Notes under the pieces: generated by a model | Told to the model about the DNA's origin: nothing | Seen by the model: the letters and a program-made list of their open reading frames with translations, nothing else | Databases searched by the model: none | Source of the DNA: Hyaloscypha bicolor E | Lineage: Eukaryota; Ascomycota; Leotiomycetes; Helotiales; Hyaloscyphaceae | Assembly (NCBI RefSeq): GCF_002865645.1 | Contig: NW_020194549.1 | Span: 449,419-513,418 of the forward strand | Reading direction: 5' to 3' | Length of the DNA: 64,000 bases | Part shown: positions 63,541 through 64,000 of the stretch, one piece after another | Numbering within the stretch: the first letter of the stretch is position 1 | Layout of the letters: every line of letters begins with the position of its first letter | Made by a program: the position numbers and the translations under genes

Positions 63541-64000
63541 TTAAAGCTTTTCTATTTAATTTTTAAAACTTAATTTTAGATATTTTTTCTAATCTAGAAA
63601 ATATTATAAAATATTATATAATATTTTAGTATTATTTAAAATAGCTATTATTTAAAAAATCTAGTAAAATAATTAGATTATTAAATAAAGTATATAAGTT
63701 AGTATTATTATTTACTATTTTATTAAAGATTATATATAAAAAACTATAACTTTTATTATATAACTTCCGGATTTTATTATTTTTTAATATTACTAATTTA
63801 TTTCTAAATATAATAAAGCTTTAATTATTAATTTCTAGTAACTAAATATTATTATTTAAATATCTAATAAAGATTTTAGAAATCTAATTTCTTAAAATAA
63901 TATTAAGCTTTATTACTAATTATTTATTAATATTCTTATTATTTTTAGTATTATTTTCTTATTATAGATATTTTAATAATTTATTAATAATAATATATTT

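Larger units (their letters stand above)
57224..64000 (-). mobile_element. Element C: third A/D-family gypsy copy, runs off the window
   Basis: It is in minus orientation with a 3' LTR at 57,224-57,526. The accessory region (57,527 to about 60,400), spacer (about 60.4-62.3 kb) and integrase region (about 62.4-63.5 kb) follow in the same order as D, and the remainder is cut by the window end. It is uninterrupted across the point where D carries element E (61,050-61,090), which proves the E insertion in D. RIP-mutated throughout. Confidence 0.85.

Overview
The window looks like a filamentous ascomycete (Pezizomycotina) chromosome with a two-speed structure. About 56 of the 64 kb is extremely AT-rich and nearly devoid of CA and TG dinucleotides, with TA in their place. 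This is the footprint of repeat-induced point mutation (RIP). A gene-bearing island of normal composition lies at roughly 43.1-51.2 kb. Short GT-AG introns (47-121 nt) with CTRAC-like branch sites and the protein families present also fit a filamentous ascomycete. I saw no bacterial features, rRNA, tRNA or CRISPR.

Left AT-rich block (1-43 kb). It is built from RIP-killed LTR retrotransposons, identified by pushing through the TAA/TAG codons that RIP creates from Gln and Trp codons. Positions 1 to about 5.6 kb hold a minus-strand Ty3/gypsy element (G). From 7,765 to 41,829 there is a three-level nest. A ~13 kb gypsy element in minus orientation (D) is split by a second, unrelated chromodomain-type gypsy element (E, 11,577-32,658), which has 111-bp LTRs and a TTTAA target duplication. 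E is itself split by a 13.1 kb plus-strand copy (A, 19,123-32,222) of the same family as D. The A/D family carries a ~2.8 kb additional coding region between integrase and the 3' LTR that I do not recognise.

Gene island (43.1-51.2 kb). It contains a 12-bp minisatellite, a small TIR element with TA ends (43,654-44,300), a minus-strand enoyl-CoA hydratase/isomerase with a C-terminal SRL peroxisomal signal, a six-exon plus-strand FHS-type MFS transporter, a minus-strand fungal rhodopsin-like membrane protein with two frame breaks near its N-terminus, a second copy of the TIR sequence with a 24-C run, an unmutated 303-bp solo LTR, and a two-exon gene for a 109-residue cysteine-rich protein with a signal-like N-terminus.

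Right AT-rich block (51.2-64 kb). About 2 kb is unidentifiable, followed by a minus-strand Ty1/copia element (H), a broken LTR of the A/D family, and a third member of that family (C) in minus orientation. C runs off the window end and is inserted into that LTR.

The peroxisomal hydratase, transporter and membrane protein could form a small functional neighbourhood, but nothing in the sequence proves a shared pathway. The cysteine-rich gene next to a RIP block is in the typical setting of fungal effector candidates. Retrotransposon domain boundaries are approximate because they were read through mutated codons. Exon boundaries in the island were placed by splice motifs and reading-frame continuity.
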